9,322 nt of DNA from Streptococcus mitis (GTDB lineage: Bacteria > Bacillota > Bacilli > Lactobacillales > Streptococcaceae). The stretch lies in contig NZ_WIJK01000040.1 in assembly GCF_009496285.1 (NCBI RefSeq), positions 1-9,322 of the forward strand, written 5' to 3'. Every line of letters starts with the position of its first letter. Within the stretch, counting starts at the first letter, position 1. The notes beneath the pieces are model-generated. The model did no database searches. It worked only from the letters and a program-made list of their open reading frames with translations, and was not told the DNA's origin. Positions 1-8,026 of the stretch are shown in pieces. The position numbers and the translations under genes were made by a program.

Positions 1-1127
1 ACCAAGTTTCCAAGTGGTTTGTAGGTTACTGTATCTGTTGCTTCAGGATTTTCTGGAGTAACTGTCTTACCACCAGCTTCTGTCTTATCAGCGTAGTAAC
101 CTGGAATTACTGGTACAGATACCTTACCGTAAGTATGGCTCTTCTCAGTCCATGTTGTACTTCCATCAGCTTTGTTTACTTTACCAGTGAATGTGAAGTC
201 GTCTTGGACGTTGTCGGCTGGAGTCTTATCGCCTGCTCCTTCAAACTTAACTGTTTGTTTAGTTGGTTTCTTCACATCATTTACGATTGGTACGTAGATA
301 ATTGGTGTGTCGTCACCTGGGTTTTCAGGAGTGATTGGTTTTCCTGGTTCTACTGGTTTACCTGGTTTGCTTGGATCTTTTGGATCTGGCAAGTATGGTT
401 TGTAGCCTGGTACATTAGGAACAACTGGTTGACCTGGTTTCGTTGGATCCGTTGGATCATTTGGATACTTCACTTCTGGTGTTGATGGGAAGTTTGGATC
501 GTTTGGTGTCTCTGGTTTTGGAACCAAGTTTCCAAGTGGTTTGTAAGTTACAGTTTCTTCGAGATTTTCTTGAGTGACTGTCTTAGAAGCAACACTTGCT
601 TTATCCGCATAGTATCCAGTAACACTTGGCGTTGGAACTGCATCATAGTTAGTCTTATTAGTTGTCCATGCTTCATCAGGGTTAAGAACTTTACCTGTAA
701 CTTTATCAAGTTTTAAGGTACGTGTCCATTGTGCATTTTGAACATTGTCTGCTGGTGTTTGACTACCTGCACCTACATAATGAACAGTTGACATTACATC
801 TTTCTTCCATTGATCTGTCGCTGGGTATTTAGGACTGTTTGGATCATTTGGATTGATTGGATCTGTTGGATTATGTGGATCGTTTGGTCCAACTGGAGTT
901 TCACCATGTTTCAAGGTTACTGTCCAGGTTTGATCTACTGATGCATCGGTATCGAAGTGAACTCCTGCTGGGAATTCATCGCTTACAAGAACATAGCCAC
1001 GATCTTCATAATACTTGATCTTGTCCGCAGTTGAGTAGTTGATTGCCTCACCTGATTTACCACCGACTTGATCATTGGCAAGGGTTTGACCTGTTGTTTG
1101 GTCAACGTACTTGATAATAGCTTTTTG
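1..1127 (-). repeat. Adhesin repeat unit 4: M4-B4-linker-B'3 (cut by window edge)
   Basis: An M module (QKAIIKYVDQ, residue 2189) nearly identical at DNA level to that of unit 3, a B module (residue 2294) with a changed middle (VGAGSQTPADNVQNAQW and VLNPDEAWTTNKTNYDAV), a DP/KPG linker, and a B' module (NDVKKPTKQTVKFEGAG, residue 2471) reaching the window edge at TYKPLGNLV. More units or the wall anchor must follow outside. Confidence 0.85.
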
Positions 1128-4100
1128 TTCCGCCTTACGGTAGACAACAGGTGTATCAGATCCTGGGTCATTAGGTGTTACACTTGGTGTATCTGTCACA
1201 TAACCTGGGATAACTGGAGTTGGAGTCTCGCCACCCTTAGTTGGATCTTGTGGATCATTGTTGTACTGTGGAGTTGGTGCTTTAGGAATTGGGTTTCCTT
1301 CTGGATCAACTGGAATGATCTTACCAAGTGGTTTATAAGTAACCTTATCCGTAACTTCTGGTTGATCTGGAGTAACTGTCTTAGATCCAGCTTCCTTCTT
1401 ATCAGCGTAGTAACCTTTAACTACTGGAACTGTTTCTTTACCATAAGTGTGATTAGGTTGATCCCATGTTGTCGTACCATTTTTTTGTTTACCAGTAAAG
1501 GTGAAGTTATCTTGAACCTTATCAGCTGGAGTAGCTGTTCCTGCTCCTTCAAACGTTACCGTTTGTTTAGTTGGTTGCGTCACATCATTTGTTTTTGGTA
1601 CATAGATGATTGGCGTATCTTCCCCTGGTTTATCAGGTGTTACAGGTGTTCCTGGTTGGATTGGTTGACCTGGTTTCGTTGGATCGTTTGGATCTGGAAG
1701 GTGTGGTTCATAACCTGGTACATCAGGAACGACTGGTTGACCTGGTTTCGTTGGATCTGTTGGATCGTTCGGATATTTAACACCTGGTGTTGATGGGAAG
1801 TTTGGATCGTTTGGTTTCTCTGGTTTTGGAACCAAGTTTCCAAGTGGTTTGTAAGTAACAGTTTCTTCAAGGTTTTCTTGAGTAACTGCCTTAGAAGCAA
1901 CACTTGCTTTATCAGCGTAGTATCCTGTCAAACCTGGTGTTGGAACTGCAGCGTAGGCTGTCTTATCTGATGCCCATGGTGTCGCTGAAAGTTCTTTACC
2001 TGTGACTTTATCCAAGGTAAGGGTACGTGTCCATGTCGCGTTTTCAACATGATCTGCTGGGGCTGCTACCTTACCATCTGATACCACATACTTAACAGTA
2101 GATGTGACATCTTTCTTCCATTGATCTGTCGCTGGGTATTTAGGACTGTTTGGATCATTTGGATTGATTGGATCTGTTGGATTATGTGGATCGTTTGGTC
2201 CAACTGGAGTTTCACCGTGTTTCAAGGTTACTGTCCAGGTTTGATCTACTGATGCATCGGTATCGAAGTGAACTCCTGCTGGGAATTCATCGCTTACAAG
2301 AACATAGCCACGATCTTCATAGTACTTGATCTTGTCCGCAGTTGAGTAGTTGATTGCCTCACCTGATTTACCACCGACTTGATCATTGGCAAGGGTTTGA
2401 CCAGTTGTTTGATCAACGTACTTGATCACTGCTTTTTGGTCTGCCTTAACATAAACAATCTTCGTATCTTGTGAAATTCGATCTGGATCACTTTCATCAT
2501 TTGGTTCAATAGTTTTATCAACAATATTGTAACCCCATGCTTGTGGTTGTTCCTCCTTAATCACATATCCTGTTGGTGCATCTGGAATTTTAGTTTCTGC
2601 TGCTTCTTTAGGATTCAATGGGTTATTTTCATAAGTCTTAGATACTGAACCTGGAATAACATTTCCTGATTCATCTACTTGAATAATCTTACCAAGTGGT
2701 TTATAAGTTACAACATCTTCAGCATTAGGATTGGTTGGAGTGACTGTTTTACTACCTGCTTCAGACTTGTCAGCGTAGTAACCAGAAACTACTGGAACAC
2801 TTTCCCTACCGTAAGTATGACTGTTTTCAGTCCATGTTGTTGTACCATCAGCTTGATTCTTCTTACCTGTGAAAGTATAGTCATTTTGAATCTTATCTGA
2901 AGGTACCTGAGCTTTACCATCTGTACTTGTGTACTTAACAGTTTGTTTTGTTGGTTGCGTCACATCATTAGTTTTTGGTACATAGATAATCGGCGTATCT
3001 TTTCCTGGATTTTCAGGGGTGATTGGTTTTCCTGGTTCTACTGGTTGACCTGGTTTACTTGGATCGTTTGGATCTGGCAAGTATGGTTTGTAGCCTGGTA
3101 CATTAGGCACAACTGGTTTACCTGGTTTTGTTGGATCGTTTGGATCATTTGGATACTTCACTTCTGGTGTTGATGGGAAGTTTGGATCTTTTGGTGTCTC
3201 TGGTTTTGGAACCAATTTTCCAAGTGGCTTGTAAGTAACAGTTTCTTCAAGATTTTCTTGAGTAACTGTCTTAGAAGCAACACTTCCTTTATCAGCGTAG
3301 TAACCTGTCAATCCTGGTGTTGGAACTGCATCATAGTTAGCCTTATTCGATGCCCATGGAGTAGATGAGAGAACTTCACCTGTCACCTTATCAAGTTTTA
3401 AGGTACGTGTCCATTGTGCATTTTGAACCTTATCAGCTGGGGCAGTTGCATTACCGTCTGATACCACATAATGAACAGTTGACGTTACATCTTTCTTCCA
3501 TTGATCTTCCGCAGGGTATTTAGGACTCTTTGGATCATTTGGATTGATTGGATCTGTTGGATTATGTGGATCATTTGGTCCAACTGGTGTTTCACCATGC
3601 TTCAAGGTAACTACGAATTCTTGATCAACTGACTCATCCTTGTCATAGGTAGCTCCTGCTGGGAATCCATCACTTACAAGAACATAGCCACGATCTTGAT
3701 ATTTCTTGATCTTGTCTGCAGTTGAGTAGGCAATAGCTTCACCTGATTTGCCACCTACTTGATCACTTTCAAGTGTTGCACCAGTATTTTGGTCTACATA
3801 CTTGATAATAGCTTTTTGATCTACCTTACGATAGATAATTTCTGTGTCAGTACCTGGATTTTCAGGAGTGATTGGTTTTCCTGGTTCTACTGGTCTACCT
3901 GGTTGACCTGGTTTCGTTGGATCGTTTGGATCTGGAAGGTGTGGTTCATAACCTGGTACATTAGGCACAACTGGTTGACCTGGTTTCGTTGGATCCGTTG
4001 GATCATTTGGATACTTCACTTCTGGTGTTGATGGGAAGTTTGGATCTGTTGGTGTCTCTGGTTTTGGAACCAAGTTTCCAAGTGGTTTGTAAGTAACAGT

Positions 4101-7100
4101 TTCTTCAAGATTTTTTTGAGTGACTGTCTTAGAAGCAACACTTGCTTTATCAGCGTAGTAACCTGTCAATCCTGGTGTTGGAACTGCATCATAGTTAGCC
4201 TTATTCGATGCCCATGGAGTAGATGAGAGAACTTCACCTGTCACCTTATCAAGTGTTAAGGTACGTGTCCATTGTGCATTTTGATCCTTATCAGCTGGGG
4301 CAGTTGCATTACCGTCTGATACCACATAATGAACAGTTGACGTTACATCTTTCTTCCATTGAACTGTCGCAGGGTATTTTGGACTCTTTGGATCATTTGG
4401 ATTGATTGGATCTGTTGGTTTATGTGGGTTATTTGGTCCAACTGGAGTTACATCGTGTTCTAGTCTAACTACGAATTCTTGATCAATGTTTTCATCATCA
4501 TCAAATTTCTTTTGATCTGCAGTTGAGTTTGTAAATCCATCTTCTACAAGTTTGTAACCTTTATTAACAAAATCAGCAATCATAGCTGCAGTTGAGTAGT
4601 TAATAGCTTCACCAGATGTACCTTCAACTTCATCTTTTGCTAATTCCTTATTATTAGCAGTTGTATCAATGTATTTGACAATAGCTTTTTGTTTTACTTT
4701 TTTATAGACAACAACTGTTTCATAGACACCCAAATCAGATTTGGCTACAATATTACGCCAATAAGTTTCTGAAACGGTACGTCCACCAGCTTGAGCTTCA
4801 ATAAGTGTTTCTGGTGCATTACTTGAATCATAAGTCACTGAAACTGAATCAGCTTGAGCCCCAGCTTCTAATCCTGGAACATTAGTTGATAGAATTTCTG
4901 GTTTATAGCCTTTGAGTTTTGGCGAAGCGATAGTACCATAATTATAGGTACCAGAATTTGTTCCGTCTTCTTTCCAGCCAGTATCAGCAATGTTATCTCC
5001 ATCGATATCAGAAATGTGATACTTAGCTTTACTATAAGCTGCTAAGAATTCATCACCATTTCTAACGTTTGAATTTTTTAAAATCTTTTTAAAGCCTTCT
5101 TGGTCAATAGAGACATCCAAAGTACGGTTCCATTCTGATGACTGGATAACATCTTTTTTAACTGGAGTTCCATCTTCGTAGACATATTTGATGACATTTT
5201 TATGAACACCAGTCGGGTTGATTTTAGAACCATTTGAAACCCAAATGTTTTGACGGTTATCCCCAACAGGGTCAATACCATAAGTTTTATCTTTGGCAAT
5301 AACGCCTCCTGGAGAAGAACCCGTAGGGACAGAAGAGGCATCTGCTGGTGTTATATTTGGATTATCATTTTTGAAACCGGCAATAGGAATAGACCCACCT
5401 TGAATATTGGTCCATACCGAACTTTGCTTTTCTCGACTTTGCTTATCCTTACCATCTTTATTCAATGAATAAACTGTATAGGTTCCAACTCCAGAACCAT
5501 TATTGCTTGCAGGACCATTAAATTCGATTCTGTTTCTAGACGCTAATGATGGATTTGAAATATAAAGGATGTTCCCATGTCCAATGTCCTGTGGATTGTT
5601 TCCTTGAGGAATCGATAGTGGTAATTTACCTGTAATTTCACCTGCTGAAAGACTATCCGACTTAGTATATCTCATAAATGCAACATAAAAGGGATTGTTG
5701 AACTGGAAGAAGGTATTTGAACTATTACCTAGCGCCACAGATATCAACTCCGCATAGTAGTTCGTATTATCGTCTCGGATATCTACGATAGAACCTTTAT
5801 TAGCTTGGAAAAGTGGCTCAGACTTAGTACCATTCTGAGAACCAAGTGAAATGACATCATCCCAGTCATTGTCGCCACGATTGTCCATTTGTACACGGAA
5901 AGTCGCGTAGTCATCTACAAGAATCTTACCATTTTCATTAAGGCCAATATAGTTGTAACCATCGTAACTACCCGAAGGTGCACCACCGTTCTTACCTTTA
6001 CCTACTGAATGAAAGGTATTAGTCGAATGTTTTCCAAAGACTACTCTTGAATCATTTCCGAAATCAAGGGCAACGCCACGACCTTTATTTTCAAAGCGAA
6101 CTTTGGAATTTTGACCTGTGACAAGTTCTGAGTGATTCCCCATCATAATACCGTCACGACCGTTAAATTCAAATGTTCCTTCTTCGCCAATAAGAACTCG
6201 GCTAGGACCATTTTTACGACCGTTGTTACCAGCACCGTAACCACCAAAACGATCCTTATCTGTAACGTTATCCCCTGGACGGTTTATACCAATTGAAATA
6301 CCTTGACCGATACTAGTATTTAGGACTAACTTAGAGCCTTTACCAGTTTCTACGGTACCACTATCAGCCATGAAAATACCAGCATTATGGTAGCGAGCAC
6401 TATCAGTTTGCTTGGCAGTGTTAATGTTGATAGTAAGACTAGCTTTATCTTTTACACTGACCTTAGCTCCACTTTCAAGAGTAATAGCATCCCCTTGAGA
6501 AGAACGGTTAAGCGTTAAGCTAGCTCCCTCAGCAACTGTTACAGATTTAGCATCGTGAATATTTGACTCACGACGTTTATCTGATTTACCAGCTTGTCCC
6601 ACGTTCCGTTGAACATACTGAGTTTGACCATTTGCTGCTTGATAACTATCGCTAACTGTTGAAGTTGTAGTTCCTTTGATAACAACATGGGTGTTACCAC
6701 CACCACCATAAAGTGATGAACCCTCACTTTTCACATTTTCAAATGTAACTGTATTTGAACCACTAGTTCTTGATAGTTCAATTGGACCTCTAGAGTTTGC
6801 TGAAGCAATCTTAAGATTTTTGAGGTTTAGTTCCCAGCTAGCTCCTGTCAACTCCAAAGTGTGTGACAAGAGTTCAAGACGAGCATTGTCGTCCTTACCT
6901 TGGATAGTAACTGCACGAGATTGTGCACTAATGGTAGTCTTACGGTCAACAGATCCTGAACGTCCATTGTCGGTATTACCATTATCACCTTGGGCTACGA
7001 TATCACCATTTACAGTGATTTCGCTGACATTTCCATCCTCTAAGGCTGAAACAAACTCACTCCAATTAGATACTTCTCGTTTATCTTCTGAAGTAGCTCG

Positions 7101-7691
7101 ACGTGTACGCTTTGAACGGCGTGCTTCAGCTGGAGTTTTATCAGTAGACTTATCATCTTTGTCAGCAACTTCAGCTGGAGCTTTGTCAGTAGACTTATCG
7201 TCTTTTTCAGCAACTTCAGCTGGAGCTTTGTCAGTAAACTTATCGTCTTTTTCAGCAACTTCAGCTTTAACTTCAGTTGCTTTCGCCGTTTCTTCACTCG
7301 ATTCTTTCGCTGATGCTTCTGACTTTTCAGATTTTGGACTCTCGATTACAGGTTTTTCAGAATCTGAAGAAACTTCAACCTTTTCTGGTGTTTCAACAGC
7401 TTTATCTGCTACTGTTGATTTTGAATCGGCAGTTTCTAGTGATAGAGTAGACTTATCTGCTACTGTAGATTTTGATTCAGAAGTTCTTGGTACTAAAGAT
7501 TCCGATGTACTTGTTGAACTTTCTGGACTAACAGATACTACGGAGGTGAGCAAGGTTTCTGAAACATTTACCTCATCAGCACTAGCAACTTGTCCACTCA
7601 AAAAGAAGGCAGTTCCTAAAAGAACAGAGGCTAAACCAAAACTATACTTACGTAAAGAAAAGCGTTGACGCTCATTAAAATGAAACTTCAT
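1..7691 (-). CDS. Giant YSIRK-type, MucBP-repeat surface adhesin (3'-truncated by window edge)
   Basis: The frame is open from ATG at 7691 to the left edge: at least 2,563 codons, no stop. The start is set by AAGGAG six bases upstream and by an immediate signal peptide: FSLRKYSFGLASVLLG (residues 11-26, YSIRK/GS type), cleavage likely after ASA38. Residues 39-200 are Ser/Glu/Lys-rich, with three 15-residue repeats (about 143-188) and a basic cluster RRSKRTRR (191-198). From NWSEFVSAL (209) to about 780 the sequence is Gly/Asn-rich and beta-helix-like, resembling the pectate lyase-like adhesive domain of streptococcal surface proteins; no catalytic role is implied. Residues 830-970 resemble a diverged Muc_B2 module with a DIDGDNIAD loop. 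From Q1001, four units combine MucBP_2-like (starts 1001, 1292, 1752, 2189) and Muc_B2-like modules (1111, 1397, 1857, 2294; B' at 1575, 2035, 2471), separated by NDPTDPTKPG-type linkers. Inferred role: wall-anchored adhesin binding mucin or other host glycoproteins. The expected LPXTG anchor is outside the window. Confidence 0.93.
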   Translation of the reverse strand, partial: MKFHFNERQRFSLRKYSFGLASVLLGTAFFLSGQVASADEVNVSETLLTSVVSVSPESSTSTSESLVPRTSESKSTVADKSTLSLETADSKSTVADKAVETPEKVEVSSDSEKPVIESPKSEKSEASAKESSEETAKATEVKAEVAEKDDKFTDKAPAEVAEKDDKSTDKAPAEVADKDDKSTDKTPAEARRSKRTRRATSEDKREVSNWSEFVSALEDGNVSEITVNGDIVAQGDNGNTDNGRSGSVDRKTTISAQSRAVTIQGKDDNARLELLSHTLELTGASWELNLKNLKIASANSRGPIELSRTSGSNTVTFENVKSEGSSLYGGGGNTHVVIKGTTTSTVSDSYQAANGQTQYVQRNVGQAGKSDKRRESNIHDAKSVTVAEGASLTLNRSSQGDAITLESGAKVSVKDKASLTININTAKQTDSARYHNAGIFMADSGTVETGKGSKLVLNTSIGQGISIGINRPGDNVTDKDRFGGYGAGNNGRKNGPSRVLIGEEGTFEFNGRDGIMMGNHSELVTGQNSKVRFENKGRGVALDFGNDSRVVFGKHSTNTFHSVGKGKNGGAPSGSYDGYNYIGLNENGKILVDDYATFRVQMDNRGDNDWDDVISLGSQNGTKSEPLFQANKGSIVDIRDDNTNYYAELISVALGNSSNTFFQFNNPFYVAFMRYTKSDSLSAGEITGKLPLSIPQGNNPQDIGHGNILYISNPSLASRNRIEFNGPASNNGSGVGTYTVYSLNKDGKDKQSREKQSSVWTNIQGGSIPIAGFKNDNPNITPADASSVPTGSSPGGVIAKDKTYGIDPVGDNRQNIWVSNGSKINPTGVHKNVIKYVYEDGTPVKKDVIQSSEWNRTLDVSIDQEGFKKILKNSNVRNGDEFLAAYSKAKYHISDIDGDNIADTGWKEDGTNSGTYNYGTIASPKLKGYKPEILSTNVPGLEAGAQADSVSVTYDSSNAPETLIEAQAGGRTVSETYWRNIVAKSDLGVYETVVVYKKVKQKAIVKYIDTTANNKELAKDEVEGTSGEAINYSTAAMIADFVNKGYKLVEDGFTNSTADQKKFDDDENIDQEFVVRLEHDVTPVGPNNPHKPTDPINPNDPKSPKYPATVQWKKDVTSTVHYVVSDGNATAPADKDQNAQWTRTLTLDKVTGEVLSSTPWASNKANYDAVPTPGLTGYYADKASVASKTVTQKNLEETVTYKPLGNLVPKPETPTDPNFPSTPEVKYPNDPTDPTKPGQPVVPNVPGYEPHLPDPNDPTKPGQPGRPVEPGKPITPENPGTDTEIIYRKVDQKAIIKYVDQNTGATLESDQVGGKSGEAIAYSTADKIKKYQDRGYVLVSDGFPAGATYDKDESVDQEFVVTLKHGETPVGPNDPHNPTDPINPNDPKSPKYPAEDQWKKDVTSTVHYVVSDGNATAPADKVQNAQWTRTLKLDKVTGEVLSSTPWASNKANYDAVPTPGLTGYYADKGSVASKTVTQENLEETVTYKPLGKLVPKPETPKDPNFPSTPEVKYPNDPNDPTKPGKPVVPNVPGYKPYLPDPNDPSKPGQPVEPGKPITPENPGKDTPIIYVPKTNDVTQPTKQTVKYTSTDGKAQVPSDKIQNDYTFTGKKNQADGTTTWTENSHTYGRESVPVVSGYYADKSEAGSKTVTPTNPNAEDVVTYKPLGKIIQVDESGNVIPGSVSKTYENNPLNPKEAAETKIPDAPTGYVIKEEQPQAWGYNIVDKTIEPNDESDPDRISQDTKIVYVKADQKAVIKYVDQTTGQTLANDQVGGKSGEAINYSTADKIKYYEDRGYVLVSDEFPAGVHFDTDASVDQTWTVTLKHGETPVGPNDPHNPTDPINPNDPNSPKYPATDQWKKDVTSTVKYVVSDGKVAAPADHVENATWTRTLTLDKVTGKELSATPWASDKTAYAAVPTPGLTGYYADKASVASKAVTQENLEETVTYKPLGNLVPKPEKPNDPNFPSTPGVKYPNDPTDPTKPGQPVVPDVPGYEPHLPDPNDPTKPGQPIQPGTPVTPDKPGEDTPIIYVPKTNDVTQPTKQTVTFEGAGTATPADKVQDNFTFTGKQKNGTTTWDQPNHTYGKETVPVVKGYYADKKEAGSKTVTPDQPEVTDKVTYKPLGKIIPVDPEGNPIPKAPTPQYNNDPQDPTKGGETPTPVIPGYVTDTPSVTPNDPGSDTPVVYRKAEQKAIIKYVDQTTGQTLANDQVGGKSGEAINYSTADKIKYYEDRGYVLVSDEFPAGVHFDTDASVDQTWTVTLKHGETPVGPNDPHNPTDPINPNDPNSPKYPATDQWKKDVMSTVHYVGAGSQTPADNVQNAQWTRTLKLDKVTGKVLNPDEAWTTNKTNYDAVPTPSVTGYYADKASVASKTVTQENLEETVTYKPLGNLVPKPETPNDPNFPSTPEVKYPNDPTDPTKPGQPVVPNVPGYKPYLPDPKDPSKPGKPVEPGKPITPENPGDDTPIIYVPIVNDVKKPTKQTVKFEGAGDKTPADNVQDDFTFTGKVNKADGSTTWTEKSHTYGKVSVPVIPGYYADKTEAGGKTVTPENPEATDTVTYKPLGNL
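796..1108 (-). repeat. Copy 1 of a ~313-bp near-identical direct repeat
   Basis: This tract matches 2107-2419 at a fixed offset of 1,311 bp, with about four mismatches found by eye. Identity stops abruptly at both ends. It covers the M module of unit 4, the NDP spacer and the start of the B module. Confidence 0.85.
1128..2438 (-). repeat. Adhesin repeat unit 3: M3-B3-linker-B'2-linker (437 codons)
   Basis: An M module (QKAVIKYVDQ, residue 1752), a B module (residue 1857), a proline-rich linker, a B' module (residue 2035) and a short linker with APTPQYNNDPQDPTKGG. M3 carries SDEFPAGVHFDTDASVDQTW where unit 2 has SDGFPAGATYDKDESVDQEF. That variant is shared only with unit 4. Confidence 0.85.
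2107..2419 (-). repeat. Copy 2 of the ~313-bp near-identical direct repeat
   Basis: This is the partner of 796-1108, in the M module of unit 3 and the start of its B module. The sequence on either side is homologous but clearly diverged, which points to recent gene conversion or duplication of this part only. Confidence 0.85.
2439..3818 (-). repeat. Adhesin repeat unit 2: M2-B2-linker-B'1-unusual linker (460 codons)
   Basis: An M module (QKAIIKYVDQ, residue 1292) is followed by a B module (residue 1397), a proline-rich linker and a B' module (NDVTQPTKQTVKYTSTDG, residue 1575, to TYKPLGKIIQVD). The unit ends in a linker of about 75 residues that, unlike the others, is not built of DP/KPG motifs; it contains KTYENNPLNPKEAAET and EEQPQAWGYNIV. 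B2 is nearly identical in DNA to B1 of unit 1. Confidence 0.85.
3819..4691 (-). repeat. Adhesin repeat unit 1: M1-B1-linker (291 codons)
   Basis: This unit contains a MucBP_2-like module (from QKAIVKYID, residue 1001; about 80 residues, slightly longer than later copies because of an insertion around TNSTADQKKFDDDENID), a DP-rich spacer, a Muc_B2-like module (QWKKDVTSTVHYVVSDG, residue 1111, to TYKPLGNLV), then a linker of NDP, TDP and KPG motifs. It is the shortest unit because it lacks a B' module. Its M module is the most diverged of the four. Confidence 0.85.
7126..7260 (-). repeat. Three tandem 45-bp coding repeats in the adhesin stalk
   Basis: The plus-strand block starting TCAGCTGGAG recurs at 7126, 7171 and 7216, a period of exactly 45 bp, with a partial fourth start at 7261. 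The encoded 15-residue unit is AEVAEKDDKSTDKAP, with K/T and E/D substitutions between copies. It is a charged, probably disordered or helical stalk just before the basic RRSKRTRR cluster and the adhesive domain. The copies are close to identical, so copy number could change by slippage or recombination without breaking the frame. Confidence 0.9.
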
Positions 7692-7697
7692 AGTAAT

Positions 7698-7703
7698 CTC
7701 CTT
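7698..7703 (-). promoter_or_regulatory. Ribosome binding site of the giant adhesin
   Basis: AAGGAG on the minus strand lies six bases upstream of the ATG at 7691 within an A-rich leader. It fixes the start codon, which is followed directly by the YSIRK signal peptide. Confidence 0.88.
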
Positions 7704-7723
7704 TTTACTTTTTCTTAAATTTT

Positions 7724-7751
7724 AGTATATCACTATATTTATAAAAATCAA
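7724..7751 (-). promoter_or_regulatory. Sigma-A type extended -10 promoter of the giant adhesin gene
   Basis: On the minus strand a -35 box TTGATT (7751-7746) and a -10 box TATACT (7729-7724) are separated by 16 bp. TG sits one base upstream of the -10 box (7732-7731), giving an extended -10. Transcription would start near 7717, leaving a leader of about 25 bases. That short leader leaves little room for attenuation and supports independent transcription from the upstream surface-protein gene. Confidence 0.75.
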
Positions 7752-8026
7752 GTGTTAGCGATTACTTTTTACTAAAAAACATATTAAACGAACTAAATTT
7801 ATTATTTTTTACATCTCTTATCGCAAACTTAGTAATTCTTTAAGAAATAGAATTAAAGGAACAAACATCCATCTAGTGATGTATTTCAGCCCTGCTATGA
7901 GAGATTTATCCGTTTTTATATTCATACAACTTATTTAACAGTATTAAAATTTTTAGTAAATATTTTTTGCCGAGATTTATAGTTTTATCTTTTAGTTTTT
8001 CAACAAATCCTTCTATCTCTGGATAT
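7752..8026. other. AT-rich intergenic stretch without a convincing gene
   Basis: About 275 bp between the second hairpin and the adhesin promoter. It is very A+T-rich and has stops in all frames. Two short minus-strand open frames exist. One runs from ATG at 7925 to the stop at 7818-7820 (35 codons, ending in a hydrophobic RWMFVPLILFLKELLSLR). The other ends at 7906-7908, overlaps the first, and has no ATG. Neither has a convincing ribosome binding site. They could be the decayed end of a lost gene or chance. I see no RNA gene or riboswitch here. Confidence 0.6.

Noticed and set aside
135..4031. Several plus-strand open frames (135-485, 1068-1793, 2679-2900, 2943-3173, 3759-4031) encoding Trp/Phe-rich peptides.
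   Set aside because: They are antisense shadows of the proline-rich linkers and modules: CCA (Pro) codons read TGG (Trp) on the other strand. The Trp/Phe composition is implausible and each copy simply follows the repeats.
1..4691. CRISPR-like or non-coding direct repeats suggested by regularly recurring GGATC-containing motifs.
   Set aside because: They are codons for DP/NDP/TDP linker motifs inside one open frame. Periods are multiples of three and there are no unique spacers between identical short repeats.
5400..7067. Pectate lyase enzyme activity for the N-terminal domain.
   Set aside because: The similarity is to a beta-helix-like adhesive domain named after its fold. I cannot identify a set of catalytic residues, and the context is a surface adhesin, not a secreted carbohydrate enzyme.
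983..7297. Short minus-strand open frames at 983-1171, 1640-1903, 5078-5341, 6539-6727 and 7040-7297, and plus-strand ones at 4223-4405 and 5250-5468.
   Set aside because: All lie within the continuous adhesin frame in other phases or on the other strand, with no ribosome binding sites and low-complexity translations.
6820..7668. A 282-codon plus-strand open frame, Ser/Ala/Asp-rich.
   Set aside because: It is fully antisense to the signal peptide, stalk and early adhesive domain of the adhesin. It has no ribosome binding site, and its low complexity mirrors the Ser/Glu/Lys-rich stalk. The minus-strand frame has clear domains and a start signal.
7865..7883. Small inverted repeat ACATC/GATGT as an operator.
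   Set aside because: It has only five base pairs with an eight-base spacer in AT-rich DNA, well upstream of the promoter. It is expected by chance.
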